A stretch of 64,000 bases of DNA from assembly GCF_019331805.1 (NCBI RefSeq), contig NZ_JAHBBE010000001.1, positions 1 through 64,000 of the forward strand, given 5' to 3'. The notes under the pieces were generated by a model, which did no database searches, had not been told where the DNA came from, and saw only the letters and a program-made list of their open reading frames with translations. The DNA comes from Bifidobacterium pongonis (lineage in GTDB: Bacteria; Actinomycetota; Actinomycetes; Actinomycetales; Bifidobacteriaceae). Made by a program: the position numbers and the translations under genes. Shown here piece after piece: positions 54,126 to 63,127 of the stretch (its first letter is position 1; the number at the start of each line of letters is the position of its first letter).

Positions 54126-55271
54126 ATGAATGAGCACAGGAATCATGCGGTCGTCGCGGTGATTGGCAATCCCGTATCGAACAACGGCAAGGGCGCGAAG
54201 GTGGACAAGCGGGTGATGGACCTGCTCGTCTCCCGAGGCGAGGTGCATGGGTTCGAAGTGGTGGACCTGACCGGTGGCACCCTTGAGGAATCGCTTGGCA
54301 ATCTGGAAGGCGCGAAGGGAACCTACGATTACCTGATCGTGGTCGGCGGCGACGGCATGGTCAGCCTCGGCGTCAACGCCGTCGCGGGCAGTGGCGTTCC
54401 GCTGGGCATCGTGGGCGTCGGCTCGGGCAATGATTTCGCCCGCGGGCTCGAATTGCCGGTGAACCGTATCGAAACCGCGGTGGAAGGCATTGTCGGAGCC
54501 ATCGTCTGCGGTTCGCATATGGACATCGATATGGGCCATGTCGCAACGTTGGGAGACGCAACGTTGGAAGACGCAACGTTGGACGGTGCCGCGTCGGAAG
54601 GCGCTGTGACGGGCGAAGCCGCGCAGAGTGAACCCGAGAAGATCGATCGTCGTTTCGCCGGCATGCTGTCCTGCGGCATCGACGCGAGCATCAACGATCG
54701 TGCCAACCATTCGAACCTCCCCGGCGGGTCGTTCCGCTACTTCGTCGCCGTACTGACGGAACTGATGCATATGAAACGCTACGGGTACCACGTCGTGATC
54801 ACCGACGAGCATGGCGACGTCGAGGAGCGCGACATCGTGACCCCGCTGCTCACCGTGGCCAATTCCAGGCATATCGGCGGCGGCATCGAACTGTCCCCGT
54901 ACTCGTCGTTCGGGGACGGTCTGCTCGACATGGTGTGGATGGAACGTGTGCCGAACCTGCGGGAAATCGCGAAGGCCTTGCGTCACGCCTACGACGGCAA
55001 GGTGCTGGCCTGTGATTTTCTGGCTTGGCGGCGTGTGCGAAGCGTCAGCATCACCCGTGCGGAGGAAGGTGACGAGCCGCCCGTGCTGATGGCGGACGGC
55101 GAATGCATGGGACGGTTGCCGGTGCATGTCGAAGCGGTCGGCCATGCCCTGCGGGTGCTGGTGCCGCCGGCCGTCGTCGACTGGCATCGTCGGGAGCGCG
55201 GCGAGGAACAGCTGTTACGTGCCATCGAGCGTGACGGACGCGACCCGACTACCGGGCGCTTCCTGCGGTAG
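54126..55271 (+). CDS. Diacylglycerol/lipid kinase family protein
   Basis: This 381-residue DAGK-catalytic-domain protein has AVVAVIGNPVSNNGKGAK at the N-terminus, YDYLIVVGGDGMVSLGVNAVAGSGVPLGIVGVGSGNDFARGL (GGDGT-like motif with M for T, and GTGNDFAR-like motif), and a beta-sandwich C-terminal half with VLMADGECMG. It phosphorylates a lipid such as diacylglycerol or a sphingosine-like acceptor; the exact substrate is unknown. An in-frame repeat ATLGDATLEDATLDG lies near residues 140-155. The ATG at 54126 has no strong Shine-Dalgarno; the open frame extends 68 codons into the tad gene. Confidence 0.86.
   Translation: MNEHRNHAVVAVIGNPVSNNGKGAKVDKRVMDLLVSRGEVHGFEVVDLTGGTLEESLGNLEGAKGTYDYLIVVGGDGMVSLGVNAVAGSGVPLGIVGVGSGNDFARGLELPVNRIETAVEGIVGAIVCGSHMDIDMGHVATLGDATLEDATLDGAASEGAVTGEAAQSEPEKIDRRFAGMLSCGIDASINDRANHSNLPGGSFRYFVAVLTELMHMKRYGYHVVITDEHGDVEERDIVTPLLTVANSRHIGGGIELSPYSSFGDGLLDMVWMERVPNLREIAKALRHAYDGKVLACDFLAWRRVRSVSITRAEEGDEPPVLMADGECMGRLPVHVEAVGHALRVLVPPAVVDWHRRERGEEQLLRAIERDGRDPTTGRFLR
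54543..54586 (+). repeat. 15-bp in-frame tandem repeat in lipid kinase
   Basis: GCAACGTTGGRAGAC occurs twice, then a third truncated copy (GCAACGTTGGACGG). It encodes ATLxD pentapeptides in a variable loop of the protein. Confidence 0.8.
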
Positions 55272-55421
55272 CGCCGGTAACGCAGGAAACTCCGCGTGAC
55301 GCGGGCGCGAGGATACTGCGCAGGCACAGCGAACCGAGTCAGGTGAACCGAGTCGGATGAGCCAAGCTAGGTGAGCCGAGCCGGATGATCCGGGCAGAAC
55401 GCCGGGCACGACGAACCAGGC
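55272..55421. repeat. Degenerate GTGARCCGAGYCGGAT repeats
   Basis: Between the lipid kinase (+) and TetR (-) genes, about four imperfect units of GTGARCCGAGYCGGAT/GAGCCAAGCTAG run from 55329 to 55391. The region is convergent and non-coding, with no clear hairpin terminator. Confidence 0.55.
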
Positions 55422-56027
55422 TCAGTCGAAACGCACGTAGTCGTTCAGATGCAAGGTCTGCGCGATAAGCCGTTTGATCGTGGCATTGGACACGTCGGGA
55501 TGCGAGCGGATAAGCGAAATCACCCCGGAAACCAGCATGACGAACGTTTCGTGCACGCAGACGATCGGCATATCGTGGCGTTCCTCGAAATCACGCGCCG
55601 TAGTCTGTTGCAGCAGGTCGGCGATACGATCGGTGACCCGGTCGAGGAACCGGATGTACAGTGCGGCGTTGCCGTCCTGAACAAGACGGTCCGAGAATGG
55701 GCTTTCGTCCACAATGAGTCTGCGGGTGAGCGCGACGAAATCGTTCAACGCTCCGTCGATATCGCCATCCTCACGGCTGTCGTTCCACTCTTCCATCTGG
55801 GAGAGGATGCTCCCGACCACATCGTCGAGAACGGCATCGGCCACTTCGTCCTTATCGGCAAAGTAGTGGTAGAACAAGGATCGCGTCATGTGCGCCCGGT
55901 TCGCGATGTCGCTGACGGTGACCTTGGAGAAACCCTTCTCCGCGCAGATGTCACGCGCCGCGCGCACGATGGTCGCACGTCGCACGTCGCCCTTCCCATT
56001 GGGCATCGGGGTTTTGCCGGAACTCAT
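55422..56027 (-). CDS. TetR-family regulator
   Basis: This 201-residue regulator has an HTH RRATIVRAARDICAEKGFSKVTVSDIANRAHMTRSLFYHYFADKDEVADAVLDDVVG and a helical ligand-binding domain (about 70-195). It is divergent from dnaX across 211 bp and convergent with the lipid kinase. Target and ligand are unknown; the divergent spacing allows it to control only itself or genes elsewhere, since dnaX is housekeeping. The ATG at 56027 is the natural start. Confidence 0.88.
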   Translation of the reverse strand: MSSGKTPMPNGKGDVRRATIVRAARDICAEKGFSKVTVSDIANRAHMTRSLFYHYFADKDEVADAVLDDVVGSILSQMEEWNDSREDGDIDGALNDFVALTRRLIVDESPFSDRLVQDGNAALYIRFLDRVTDRIADLLQQTTARDFEERHDMPIVCVHETFVMLVSGVISLIRSHPDVSNATIKRLIAQTLHLNDYVRFD

Positions 56028-56238
56028 AGGTTCCAGTGTACGGGATACCGCCGGTGGCGGTGCTGGGTCGTGCCGCCGTGCCGCCGTGCCGATGGTGTCG
56101 ATGTGCGGAAATCAGTAAGGTGGGTATGCGTGAGGTTCGCATGCTTCGCCGGGGCATGAAGGTGCCGGGACGGGAATGCAGTAAGGTGGCGGTGCGCACG
56201 CGATGCGCGCTGGCTAGTACCGGAAGGTGTTGAGAAAT

Positions 56239-59079
56239 ATGGCGTTGGCTCTTTATCGTCGTTATCGCCCGGATACGTTCGAAGGCGTTATTGGACAGGA
56301 GCAGGTCACCGTGCCGCTGATGCGGGCGTTGGACGAAGGCAAGCTGACGCATGCCTACCTGTTCTCCGGGCCGCGTGGATGCGGCAAGACCAGCTCCGCG
56401 CGAATCCTCGCCCGCTGCGTCAACTGCGCGAAGGGCCCGACCTCACACCCGTGCGGCGAATGCGAATCCTGCAAGGATCTCGCGACCGGCGGCCCCGGTT
56501 CCATCGACGTGGTCGAAATCGACGCGGCCTCGCACAACGGCGTGGACGATGCGCGAGAACTGCGCGAACGCGCCGGATTCGCCCCGGCCCGCGACCGCTA
56601 CAAGATCTTCATCCTCGACGAGGCGCATATGGTCACCCCGCAGGGCTTCAACGCGCTGCTGAAAATCGTCGAGGAACCGCCGGAACATGTGATGTTCATC
56701 TTCGCCACCACCGAACCCGACAAGGTGATCGGCACCATTCGCTCGCGTACCCACCATTACCCGTTCCGTCTCGTGCCGCAGGAGGTTATGGGACCGTATC
56801 TCGAACAGATCTGCGAGAAGGAGCACATCAAGCCCGAACCCGGCGTGCTCAGGCTGGCCATGCGCGCGGGCGGCGGTTCCATGCGCGACACCCTGTCCGT
56901 GCTCGATCAGCTGATGATCGGATCCGTCGACGGCGTCATCACGCATGACGCTTCCGTGGCGCTGCTCGGTTTCACGCCCGAGGCGCTGATCGGTCAGGGC
57001 ATCGACGCGGTGATCGACGGCAACGGCGAAGCGTTGTACGACGTGGTGCAGAAGGTCGTGGTGGGCGGTTTCGACCCGCGTCGCTTCGTTGAAGACCTGC
57101 TGGCCCGTGTGCGTGACCTCATGGTGCTCACCTTGGCGGGCGATCGTGCGGAAAGCGTGCTGTCCGATTCCGCCGAAGGCGAGGATCTTTCCGAACTGCG
57201 CCGTCAGGCCGAAGCGCTCGGCCTGAACGCCCTCACGGTGATGGCCGATACGATGAACTCCACGTTGGCCAATATGACGGGTGCCATTTCGCCGCGTATG
57301 AGGCTGGAACTGCTGGCCGCGCGTCTGCTCGCCGAGCGCGAGAACGGCTGGGTCGGTCATGCAGCCTCCGCCGGTGCGCCTACCGTCGCGCAGCCGGCAG
57401 GTGCCTCCGCAGGTGCCTCCGGCGCCGCGCAACATGCCACTCCCGCAGGAGGGCATTCCGGCTTCGCCGGCGCATCGCGCAACATGAAAACGTCCTCTTC
57501 CGCGTCCGCGCACGGCGGTTTCGCCGGTGCCTCGCGCAACCAGGAACACAACCAAGGGAACAGTCAGGGGAACGGTCAGGAACAAGCTTCGAGCGCGAAC
57601 GCCGCCCAGGCAAAGCCCGCATCACCGCAGCTCGACGCATCCGGTTTCGCAGTCACTTCGAATACGGCGAATCCCGCTGCTTCCACGCCGCAGACGCAGG
57701 CCGAAACCACCCAACAGGCGCCTGCAGCCCCGCAAACCGCAAGCCCGGCTGATGACGGTCGTACCCCGGACGAGAAGTGGGATGTGCTCGTGCGCGATCT
57801 TCCGCAGGATGTGCGCAAATACGTGTCCCGCGACAAAGTGGTGCGCATCAAGTACGCGCCGCAGCCGAGCACCGGGAAGATGCGCCTGTGGCTGAAATTC
57901 GACAAGGCACTGAGCAAATACGCCTTCGCCCTGGGCGTTGCGAAGGAAACGGTCGACGGCACCACCAAGGTCGTCGACATCGTGCGTGCCGAAGTACGCA
58001 AGGCATTCGGCGAACACACCGAAATCGCCCCCACCAAGCTCACGGATGACGGCGTGCGAGCGCCCGCGTTCAAACAGCTGCCCGCGGAAGAACAGCAACG
58101 CATCAAGACCCAGCTGCTGCAGGAGAACCTGAAATCCGCCACGGCGAACACCTCACAATGGGGGGAGAGCGCCGGGGAGTCGGCGTCCCGCGAACGTTCC
58201 GACGCTTCCGAGGCGTCGGGAGCGCAAGGGGAAGCGGCCGACGATGCCGACGCGCACCGATCGCTTGACGGATTCGCCCCGGAAAGACCGGTGAGCCTGC
58301 GGCAGGATTCAACTTCCGCCGCCAACGAGACGGTGGACGGTTGGGCCGTTCCCCAGACCGCCGATTCGGCGCAATCCGAGTCATCCGCCGCAGCGGCTCC
58401 GGCACGCCAGGCCGCGCAGGAAGCGGAAGCGGACGATGACCCGTGGGCGGTGCCGCCGCAGCCGCATGGTCAGGCATCCGGCCAAGTCGTTCCCCAGCAG
58501 GAAAACGCGGAAAACAGCCAGCCTGAGGAACACCGCAAGCATGTCGCGGTGCCGGATTTGAGCGATGGCATCGACCCGTGGGCCACCCCGGCTACGCCTC
58601 CCGCCGCCCAAGCTGCCCAGACCACTCAGGCCGCCCAAGCTGCTTCCGCAGCGAACACCGGCGCACAGCATCAGCCAAGCCAGTCCAACCAGCCGAATCA
58701 GGCCAACCAGTCCGGCAGGTCGAACCAGCAGAGCGCACCCTCCGCCGCCGACCCGTCCGACGATCCATGGCAGATGGCGGGCGCGCCGATTCCGCCGCCG
58801 GCCGAACCCATGCCGGAGCCGGAACCGGGCCCGGAACCGATGGCACCCGCCGAGCCCGACCCGTGGGCGATGGCGGCGGCCACTCCGCCCACGCAGCCGC
58901 AGGTCGCGGCCGACGAGGACGAATATTCGATGAGCGACGAGTCATTGGGCGCGGCCACGGCCATGAGCACCGATGACATCAAACGCCTGTTCGAAGTCAA
59001 AAAGGTCGAGGAATTCGCGGCCGACGACCCACGGAACCCGCGCAACGCGCATCAGACAACGAAGCATACGGAGGAGTGA
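56239..59079 (+). CDS. dnaX: DNA polymerase III subunit gamma/tau
   Basis: This 946-residue clamp-loader subunit has ALYRRYRPDTFEGVIGQEQV and Walker A FSGPRGCGKTSSARILARCVNC. The zinc module is CVNCAKGPTSHPCGECESC, followed by KIFILDEAHMVT (Walker B), ATTEPDKVIGTIRSRTHHY (sensor/SRC-like), then AAA lid and helical domains to about residue 370. A very long Ala/Pro/Gln/Ser-rich low-complexity region follows, interrupted by a folded tau-like segment (about 505-640). No programmed-frameshift heptamer was found near the gamma boundary. The ATG at 56239 has GGAAGG 11 nt upstream; a GTG at 56227 is less likely. It is followed after 3 nt by recR. Confidence 0.95.
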   Translation: MALALYRRYRPDTFEGVIGQEQVTVPLMRALDEGKLTHAYLFSGPRGCGKTSSARILARCVNCAKGPTSHPCGECESCKDLATGGPGSIDVVEIDAASHNGVDDARELRERAGFAPARDRYKIFILDEAHMVTPQGFNALLKIVEEPPEHVMFIFATTEPDKVIGTIRSRTHHYPFRLVPQEVMGPYLEQICEKEHIKPEPGVLRLAMRAGGGSMRDTLSVLDQLMIGSVDGVITHDASVALLGFTPEALIGQGIDAVIDGNGEALYDVVQKVVVGGFDPRRFVEDLLARVRDLMVLTLAGDRAESVLSDSAEGEDLSELRRQAEALGLNALTVMADTMNSTLANMTGAISPRMRLELLAARLLAERENGWVGHAASAGAPTVAQPAGASAGASGAAQHATPAGGHSGFAGASRNMKTSSSASAHGGFAGASRNQEHNQGNSQGNGQEQASSANAAQAKPASPQLDASGFAVTSNTANPAASTPQTQAETTQQAPAAPQTASPADDGRTPDEKWDVLVRDLPQDVRKYVSRDKVVRIKYAPQPSTGKMRLWLKFDKALSKYAFALGVAKETVDGTTKVVDIVRAEVRKAFGEHTEIAPTKLTDDGVRAPAFKQLPAEEQQRIKTQLLQENLKSATANTSQWGESAGESASRERSDASEASGAQGEAADDADAHRSLDGFAPERPVSLRQDSTSAANETVDGWAVPQTADSAQSESSAAAAPARQAAQEAEADDDPWAVPPQPHGQASGQVVPQQENAENSQPEEHRKHVAVPDLSDGIDPWATPATPPAAQAAQTTQAAQAASAANTGAQHQPSQSNQPNQANQSGRSNQQSAPSAADPSDDPWQMAGAPIPPPAEPMPEPEPGPEPMAPAEPDPWAMAAATPPTQPQVAADEDEYSMSDESLGAATAMSTDDIKRLFEVKKVEEFAADDPRNPRNAHQTTKHTEE

Positions 59080-59082
59080 CGC

Positions 59083-59685
59083 ATGGCATTGGCCTACGAT
59101 GGTGCGATCCAACGGTTGATCGACGCGTTTTCCAAACTGCCCGGCATCGGGCCGAAAGGCGCCCAGCGCATCGCCTTCTACATCCTCGGCAGCGACGAAC
59201 GTGAGGCGGCCGATCTGGCCGACGCCATCGCCGAAGTCAAGGCGAAGGTGAAATTCTGCGAAGTATGCGGCAACGTGTGCGAACAATCGCCGTGCCCGGT
59301 CTGTTCCGACCCGCGCCGCGACCGCAGCATGATCTGCGTGGTCGAGGAGCCCAAGGATGTGATGAGCATCGAACGTACCCGCGAATACCACGGCCTGTAC
59401 CACGTGCTCGGCGGCGCCATCAACCCCATGGCGAACGTCGGCCCGAGCGACCTGAATATCGCGAAACTGCTGGAACGACTGGGGGACGGCGAAGTCAAGG
59501 AGGTGATTCTCGCACTCGACCCGAATATCGAAGGCGAAGCCACCACCAGCTATCTGAGCCGTCTGCTCAGCCAGGTCGGATTGAAGGTGACGCGACTGGC
59601 CAGCGGTCTGCCGGTGGGCAGCGATCTCGAATACGCCGACGAGATCACGCTCGGACGAGCGCTGTCCGGCAGGCGCGAAGCCTGA
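59083..59685 (+). CDS. recR: Recombination protein RecR
   Basis: This 200-residue protein has the N-terminal Hh[25 protein letters not shown], a zinc finger [22 protein letters not shown] (four Cys), the Toprim core [28 protein letters not shown] and [20 protein letters not shown], and the C-terminal Walker-B-like region. It works with RecO/RecF in loading RecA on gapped DNA. It is directly downstream of dnaX with Shine-Dalgarno GGAGGAG, the conserved dnaX-recR order (no ybaB between here). Confidence 0.96.
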   Translation: MALAYDGAIQRLIDAFSKLPGIGPKGAQRIAFYILGSDEREAADLADAIAEVKAKVKFCEVCGNVCEQSPCPVCSDPRRDRSMICVVEEPKDVMSIERTREYHGLYHVLGGAINPMANVGPSDLNIAKLLERLGDGEVKEVILALDPNIEGEATTSYLSRLLSQVGLKVTRLASGLPVGSDLEYADEITLGRALSGRREA

Positions 59686-59797
59686 GCGTAAGTCCCGGGC
59701 GCGAAGTCCTAAGTCCGACCCCCGATCCGGCATCTGTGTGCTCGGACTCACCCTGTCACACCGTCCCAAATCGTGAGCGGAGAGAATAACGGTAATA

Positions 59798-59840
59798 TGC
59801 GTCTCCATATAATCGTCACACTTGCGTACTATGAGACGCA
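59798..59840 (+). promoter_or_regulatory. lysC upstream inverted repeat with TATAAT
   Basis: TGCGTCTC (59798-59805) and GAGACGCA (59833-59840) are exact inverted repeats 27 nt apart. A consensus -10 TATAAT (59808-59813) lies between them, and the GTG start is at 59875. The pair could be an operator flanking the promoter or the arms of a leader structure. No -35 is evident. Confidence 0.5.
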
Positions 59841-59874
59841 GGTTTGAAATTTTCGGATAGAGGATAGGACAACT

Positions 59875-60639
59875 GTGGCTCTCATCGTGCAGAAATACGG
59901 CGGCTCCTCCGTGGCCGACGCCGAATCCATCAAGCGCGTCGCCCGCCGTGTTGTGGAGACGAAAAAGAAGGGCAATTCCGTCGCCGTGGTCGTTTCGGCC
60001 ATGGGTGATACGACCGATGACCTTATCGAGCAGGCCCTCAGCATCGATTCCAACCCGCCTGAGCGCGAGATGGACATGCTGATGACCGCCGGCGAGCGCA
60101 TCTCCATGAGCCTGCTCGCCATGGCCATCCACGCCGAAGGTGCGAGCGCACATTCCTTCACCGGTCAGCAGGCCGGCTTCTTCACCGATGCACGATACGG
60201 TGCCGCGCACATCAAGTCCGTGAAGCCCGATCGCGTCAAGCATGCGCTCGACGAAGGCGATGTGGCTATCGTGGCCGGTTTCCAGGGCATCAATGCCAAT
60301 GGTGACGCCACCACGCTCGGTCGCGGCGGTTCCGATACTTCCGCTGTCGCGCTGGCCGTCGCCCTCGACGCCGACATGTGCGAGATCTACACCGATGTGG
60401 ATGGCGTGTTCACCGCCGATCCGCGCATCGTCCCCACCGCCAAGCGCATTCCGTGCATCGACTACGAGTCGATTCTCGAAATGGCCGCATGCGGTTCGAA
60501 GGTGCTTGCGCTGCGCTGCGTCGAATACGCCCAGCGTTTCAACATGCCGCTGCATGTGCGTTCGTCCTTCTCCCACAGGCCGGGCACGCTGGTCGTGCCG
60601 AACGGTGTGGACCCGCGCACGCTGCCGAACCTCGACTAG
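59875..60639 (+). CDS. lysC: Aspartate kinase, catalytic subunit (split form)
   Basis: This 254-residue amino-acid-kinase domain has [106 protein letters not shown]. It ends after [12 protein letters not shown] without the regulatory ACT domains, which are encoded by the next gene 42 nt downstream. The enzyme phosphorylates aspartate, the first step toward lysine, threonine and methionine. Start is GTG with AGGATAGGA upstream. The stop is clean, so it is a gene split rather than a sequencing frameshift. Confidence 0.93.
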   Translation: MALIVQKYGGSSVADAESIKRVARRVVETKKKGNSVAVVVSAMGDTTDDLIEQALSIDSNPPEREMDMLMTAGERISMSLLAMAIHAEGASAHSFTGQQAGFFTDARYGAAHIKSVKPDRVKHALDEGDVAIVAGFQGINANGDATTLGRGGSDTSAVALAVALDADMCEIYTDVDGVFTADPRIVPTAKRIPCIDYESILEMAACGSKVLALRCVEYAQRFNMPLHVRSSFSHRPGTLVVPNGVDPRTLPNLD

Positions 60640-60681
60640 TCAACGAAATCCCCATCCCAACAGAAGCGAAGGCAAGAGAAC

Positions 60682-61245
60682 ATGAGCGATAAGAACGAAT
60701 CCATGGGTGACCTGTTCCCCGACCTCGGCCCGGAGGCGCCGGTCATCTCCGGTGTGGCCCACGACCGCAGCGAGGCTCTGGCCACGGTGCGTGGCGTGCC
60801 GAACGAGCCCGGCATGGCCGCCAAGGTGTTCACTGAGCTGGCCATGGCCGGCGTGAACGTCGACATGATCGTGCAGGCGGGCGCTTCCGTCGGCACCGCC
60901 GATATTTCCTTCACCGTGCCTGAAGCCGCGGTCAAGCAGGTCCGTGAGATTCTCATCGAAAGACACGACGTGCTCGGCTACAAGTCCTTCGACATCGACA
61001 CCAACGTGGGCAAGGTCGCCGTGGTGGGCGTCGGCATGAAGACCCATTCCGGTCTGGCCGCCAAGTTCTTCAACGCGCTGAGTGACAAGGGCATCAATGT
61101 GCTGATCATCTCCACGTCCGAGATTCGTATCGCCGCCCTGGTGCCGCTGGATCAGCTCAACGACGCCGTCAAGGCGCTGCACACCGCGTACGGTCTCGAT
61201 GCCGATCAGGTGGAAGCCGTGGTGTACGGCGGTACCGGTCGCTGA
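60682..61245 (+). CDS. Aspartate kinase ACT (regulatory) subunit
   Basis: This 187-residue protein contains two ACT domains: ALATVRGVPNEPGMAAKVFTELAMAGVNVDMIVQ (about 33-66) and VAVVGVGMKTHSGLAAKFFNALSDKGINVLIISTSEIRIAALV (about 113-155). These equal the C-terminal third of full-length aspartokinases and the beta subunit made by internal initiation in Corynebacterium and Bacillus. It should bind the feedback amino acids and control the catalytic subunit. The N-terminal 25 residues (SDKNESMGDLFPDLGPEAP) are unlike those enzymes. Shine-Dalgarno is weak (AAGGCAAGAG). Confidence 0.92.
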   Translation: MSDKNESMGDLFPDLGPEAPVISGVAHDRSEALATVRGVPNEPGMAAKVFTELAMAGVNVDMIVQAGASVGTADISFTVPEAAVKQVREILIERHDVLGYKSFDIDTNVGKVAVVGVGMKTHSGLAAKFFNALSDKGINVLIISTSEIRIAALVPLDQLNDAVKALHTAYGLDADQVEAVVYGGTGR

Positions 61246-61573
61246 TTCTGGGGCCGATTCGACGTTCCGCTTGAGGCGGGTTCCGCGCAGACGCGTGGGG
61301 CCCGCCTCAAGTCTTGTGTAAGCGCGTTTGTGCGTTCGCGCGTTGGCGTGCATCATGCGGCGCGGCACGCTGCACATCGCGCCGCGCATCACATCCCGCA
61401 GACTGTGCTGCGCGGTATCAGCCGTATAAACGCAAAAACGGAGGTCGGATCGGTTTCCCGACCCGGCCCCCGCAAATGCGACGTATTGATGCGAACGCGC
61501 CTGCTAGACGCGGCTAGACGTGGCTAAGCACGGCTAAACGCGGCGCGTTACAGCATCGCCGCGAATCACCGAA
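61246..61573. other. Convergent intergenic region lysC operon to asd
   Basis: Besides the terminator, the region has GC-rich non-coding sequence and, at 61502-61546, four to five degenerate copies of GCTAGACGCG. No gene is seen. Confidence 0.5.
61270..61311 (+). terminator. Terminator after the aspartokinase genes
   Basis: CTTGAGGCGGG pairs perfectly with CCCGCCTCAAG across a 20-nt loop that itself can pair (CGCG/CGCG). TCTTGTGT follows. It ends the lysC operon. Confidence 0.8.
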
Positions 61574-62668
61574 TCACTTCTTGGTGATGTAGCCCAGCGC
61601 CTTCAGCATTTCCGCGCTTTCCAGAGCGCCTCCGGCGGCACCACGCAGGGTGTTGTGGGCAAGACCCACGAACTTCCAATCGAAGATGGAATCCTCGCGC
61701 AGACGGCCGATGGAAACGCCCATGCCGCCCTCGTAGTCCACATCCAACTTGACCTGCGGGCGATCGTCCTCGGTGAGGTACTGGATGAAATGCTTCGGCG
61801 CGTGCGGCAAGCCCAGCTCGGAGGCTTTGCTCGTGTAGTTGACCAGACGGTCGATGAGCTCGTCCTTGGTCGGGTTCTTGCCGAAGTTGATGAACACGGT
61901 GGCGGTGTGGCCGTTGAGCACGGGCACGCGGATGCACTGCGACGTGATCTTCAGCGGGCCGTCGAACGGCACGATCTCGCCCTTGTCGGGATCCACGTGG
62001 CCGAAGACCTTCAGCGGTTCCTTCTCGGACTTCGCTTCCTCGCCGGAGATGAACGGAATGATGTTGCCCAGCATTTCCGGCCAGTCGTTGAACGTCTTGC
62101 CCGCGCCGGAAATGGCCTGATAGGTGCTCACCACGACTTCGCGCGGTTCGAATTCCTGCCATGCGGCCAGAGCCGGGGTGTACGCCTGGATGGAGCAGTT
62201 CGGCTTGACGGCGATGAAGCCGTGCGTGGTGCCGAGACGCTTGCGCTGGTGTTCGATGACCTCGTAATGCTGCGGGTTGATCTCCGGCACGACCATCGGC
62301 ACGTCCGGGGTCCAGCGGTGCGCGCTGTTGTTGGACACGACCGGGGTTTCGGTCTTCGCGTATTCCTCTTCGATGGCGCGAATCTCGTCCTTCGGCATGT
62401 TCACCGCGGAGAACACGAAATCGACGTCCTTGACCACGTCTTCCACGTCGGCCACGTTCTTGACGACCATGTTCTTCACGAATTCCGGCATCGGCGTTTC
62501 CATCTTCCAGCGACCGCCGATGGCCTCTTCGTAGGTCTTGCCGGCGCTGTGCGCGGACGCGGCAAGGGTGACCAATTCGAACCACGGATGATTTTCGAGC
62601 AGCGTGACGAAGCGCTGACCAACCATGCCTGTAGCTCCGAGAATGCCGACCTTAATCTTTTCGGACAT
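61574..62668 (-). CDS. asd: Aspartate-semialdehyde dehydrogenase
   Basis: This 364-residue enzyme has the Rossmann motif VGILGATGMVGQRFV, NNSAHRW, the catalytic Cys in AVKPNCSIQAY, YQAISGAGKTFNDWPEMLGNIIPFI, and RVPVLNGHTATVFINF with the active-site His. The overall form is that of the archaeal/fungal-type ASADH rather than the E. coli type. It reduces aspartyl phosphate, the product of the kinase encoded convergently. The start at 62668 has GAGAGG upstream; the open frame extends 30 codons further without a site. Confidence 0.93.
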   Translation of the reverse strand: MSEKIKVGILGATGMVGQRFVTLLENHPWFELVTLAASAHSAGKTYEEAIGGRWKMETPMPEFVKNMVVKNVADVEDVVKDVDFVFSAVNMPKDEIRAIEEEYAKTETPVVSNNSAHRWTPDVPMVVPEINPQHYEVIEHQRKRLGTTHGFIAVKPNCSIQAYTPALAAWQEFEPREVVVSTYQAISGAGKTFNDWPEMLGNIIPFISGEEAKSEKEPLKVFGHVDPDKGEIVPFDGPLKITSQCIRVPVLNGHTATVFINFGKNPTKDELIDRLVNYTSKASELGLPHAPKHFIQYLTEDDRPQVKLDVDYEGGMGVSIGRLREDSIFDWKFVGLAHNTLRGAAGGALESAEMLKALGYITKK

Positions 62669-62878
62669 AACAACCTCTCGCTTAATGCTGGAACGGTTTC
62701 GTATGATTGCACGCTTGAGGTCGACCAGCCGGCCCAAAACGACTCCGTGGGCGGCCACACGCGTTGTTTTATCTTACGTAATCCGTGGAACAACCCGGTT
62801 CCGCTATCCGTATGCTGGTCTGCGCCGAGTGCCGTCGGAATCGGGGCGTCCGGGCAAACGTACCGATGAAAACGGTGA

Positions 62879-63079
62879 ATGATGTTTCGCGAGCGTATGA
62901 TATGGAGCATGAATATGAGTTGGGGCGAACAACGCATCAATGCAAGGAATCTCGGCATGGAGAGAGCATCCTCGCTCAAACTTGAGGATGAATCGTTCGA
63001 TGCGTTGCTTCACGAACTAGACGAGCCCGTTCCCGCTGAGATGAAGGAGCTTATGCGGAGAGAACCGCAATGGGCGTAG
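62879..63079 (+). pseudogene. Truncated antitoxin-like remnant (DUF1778 C-terminal part)
   Basis: This 66-codon open frame's second half, ASSLKLEDESFDALLHELDEPVPAEMKELMRREPQW, resembles the C-terminal segment of DUF1778 ribbon-helix-helix antitoxins (FxxLxxxLDxPxP, short tail ending PxW). The N-terminal DNA-binding strand-helix-helix is missing and no GNAT or other toxin gene follows. It is probably a decayed toxin-antitoxin remnant, although a short expressed protein cannot be excluded. There is no strong Shine-Dalgarno. Confidence 0.5.
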
Positions 63080-63127
63080 CCGACGCGGCTTCGCGCTTTG
63101 GGTGAAGCGCTCGCGTACACTGGAACC

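Noticed and set aside
60640-60681. Frameshift in lysC
   Set aside because: The catalytic gene ends with a proper TAG and the ACT gene has its own ATG and a different N-terminus, so a real split is more likely than an error.
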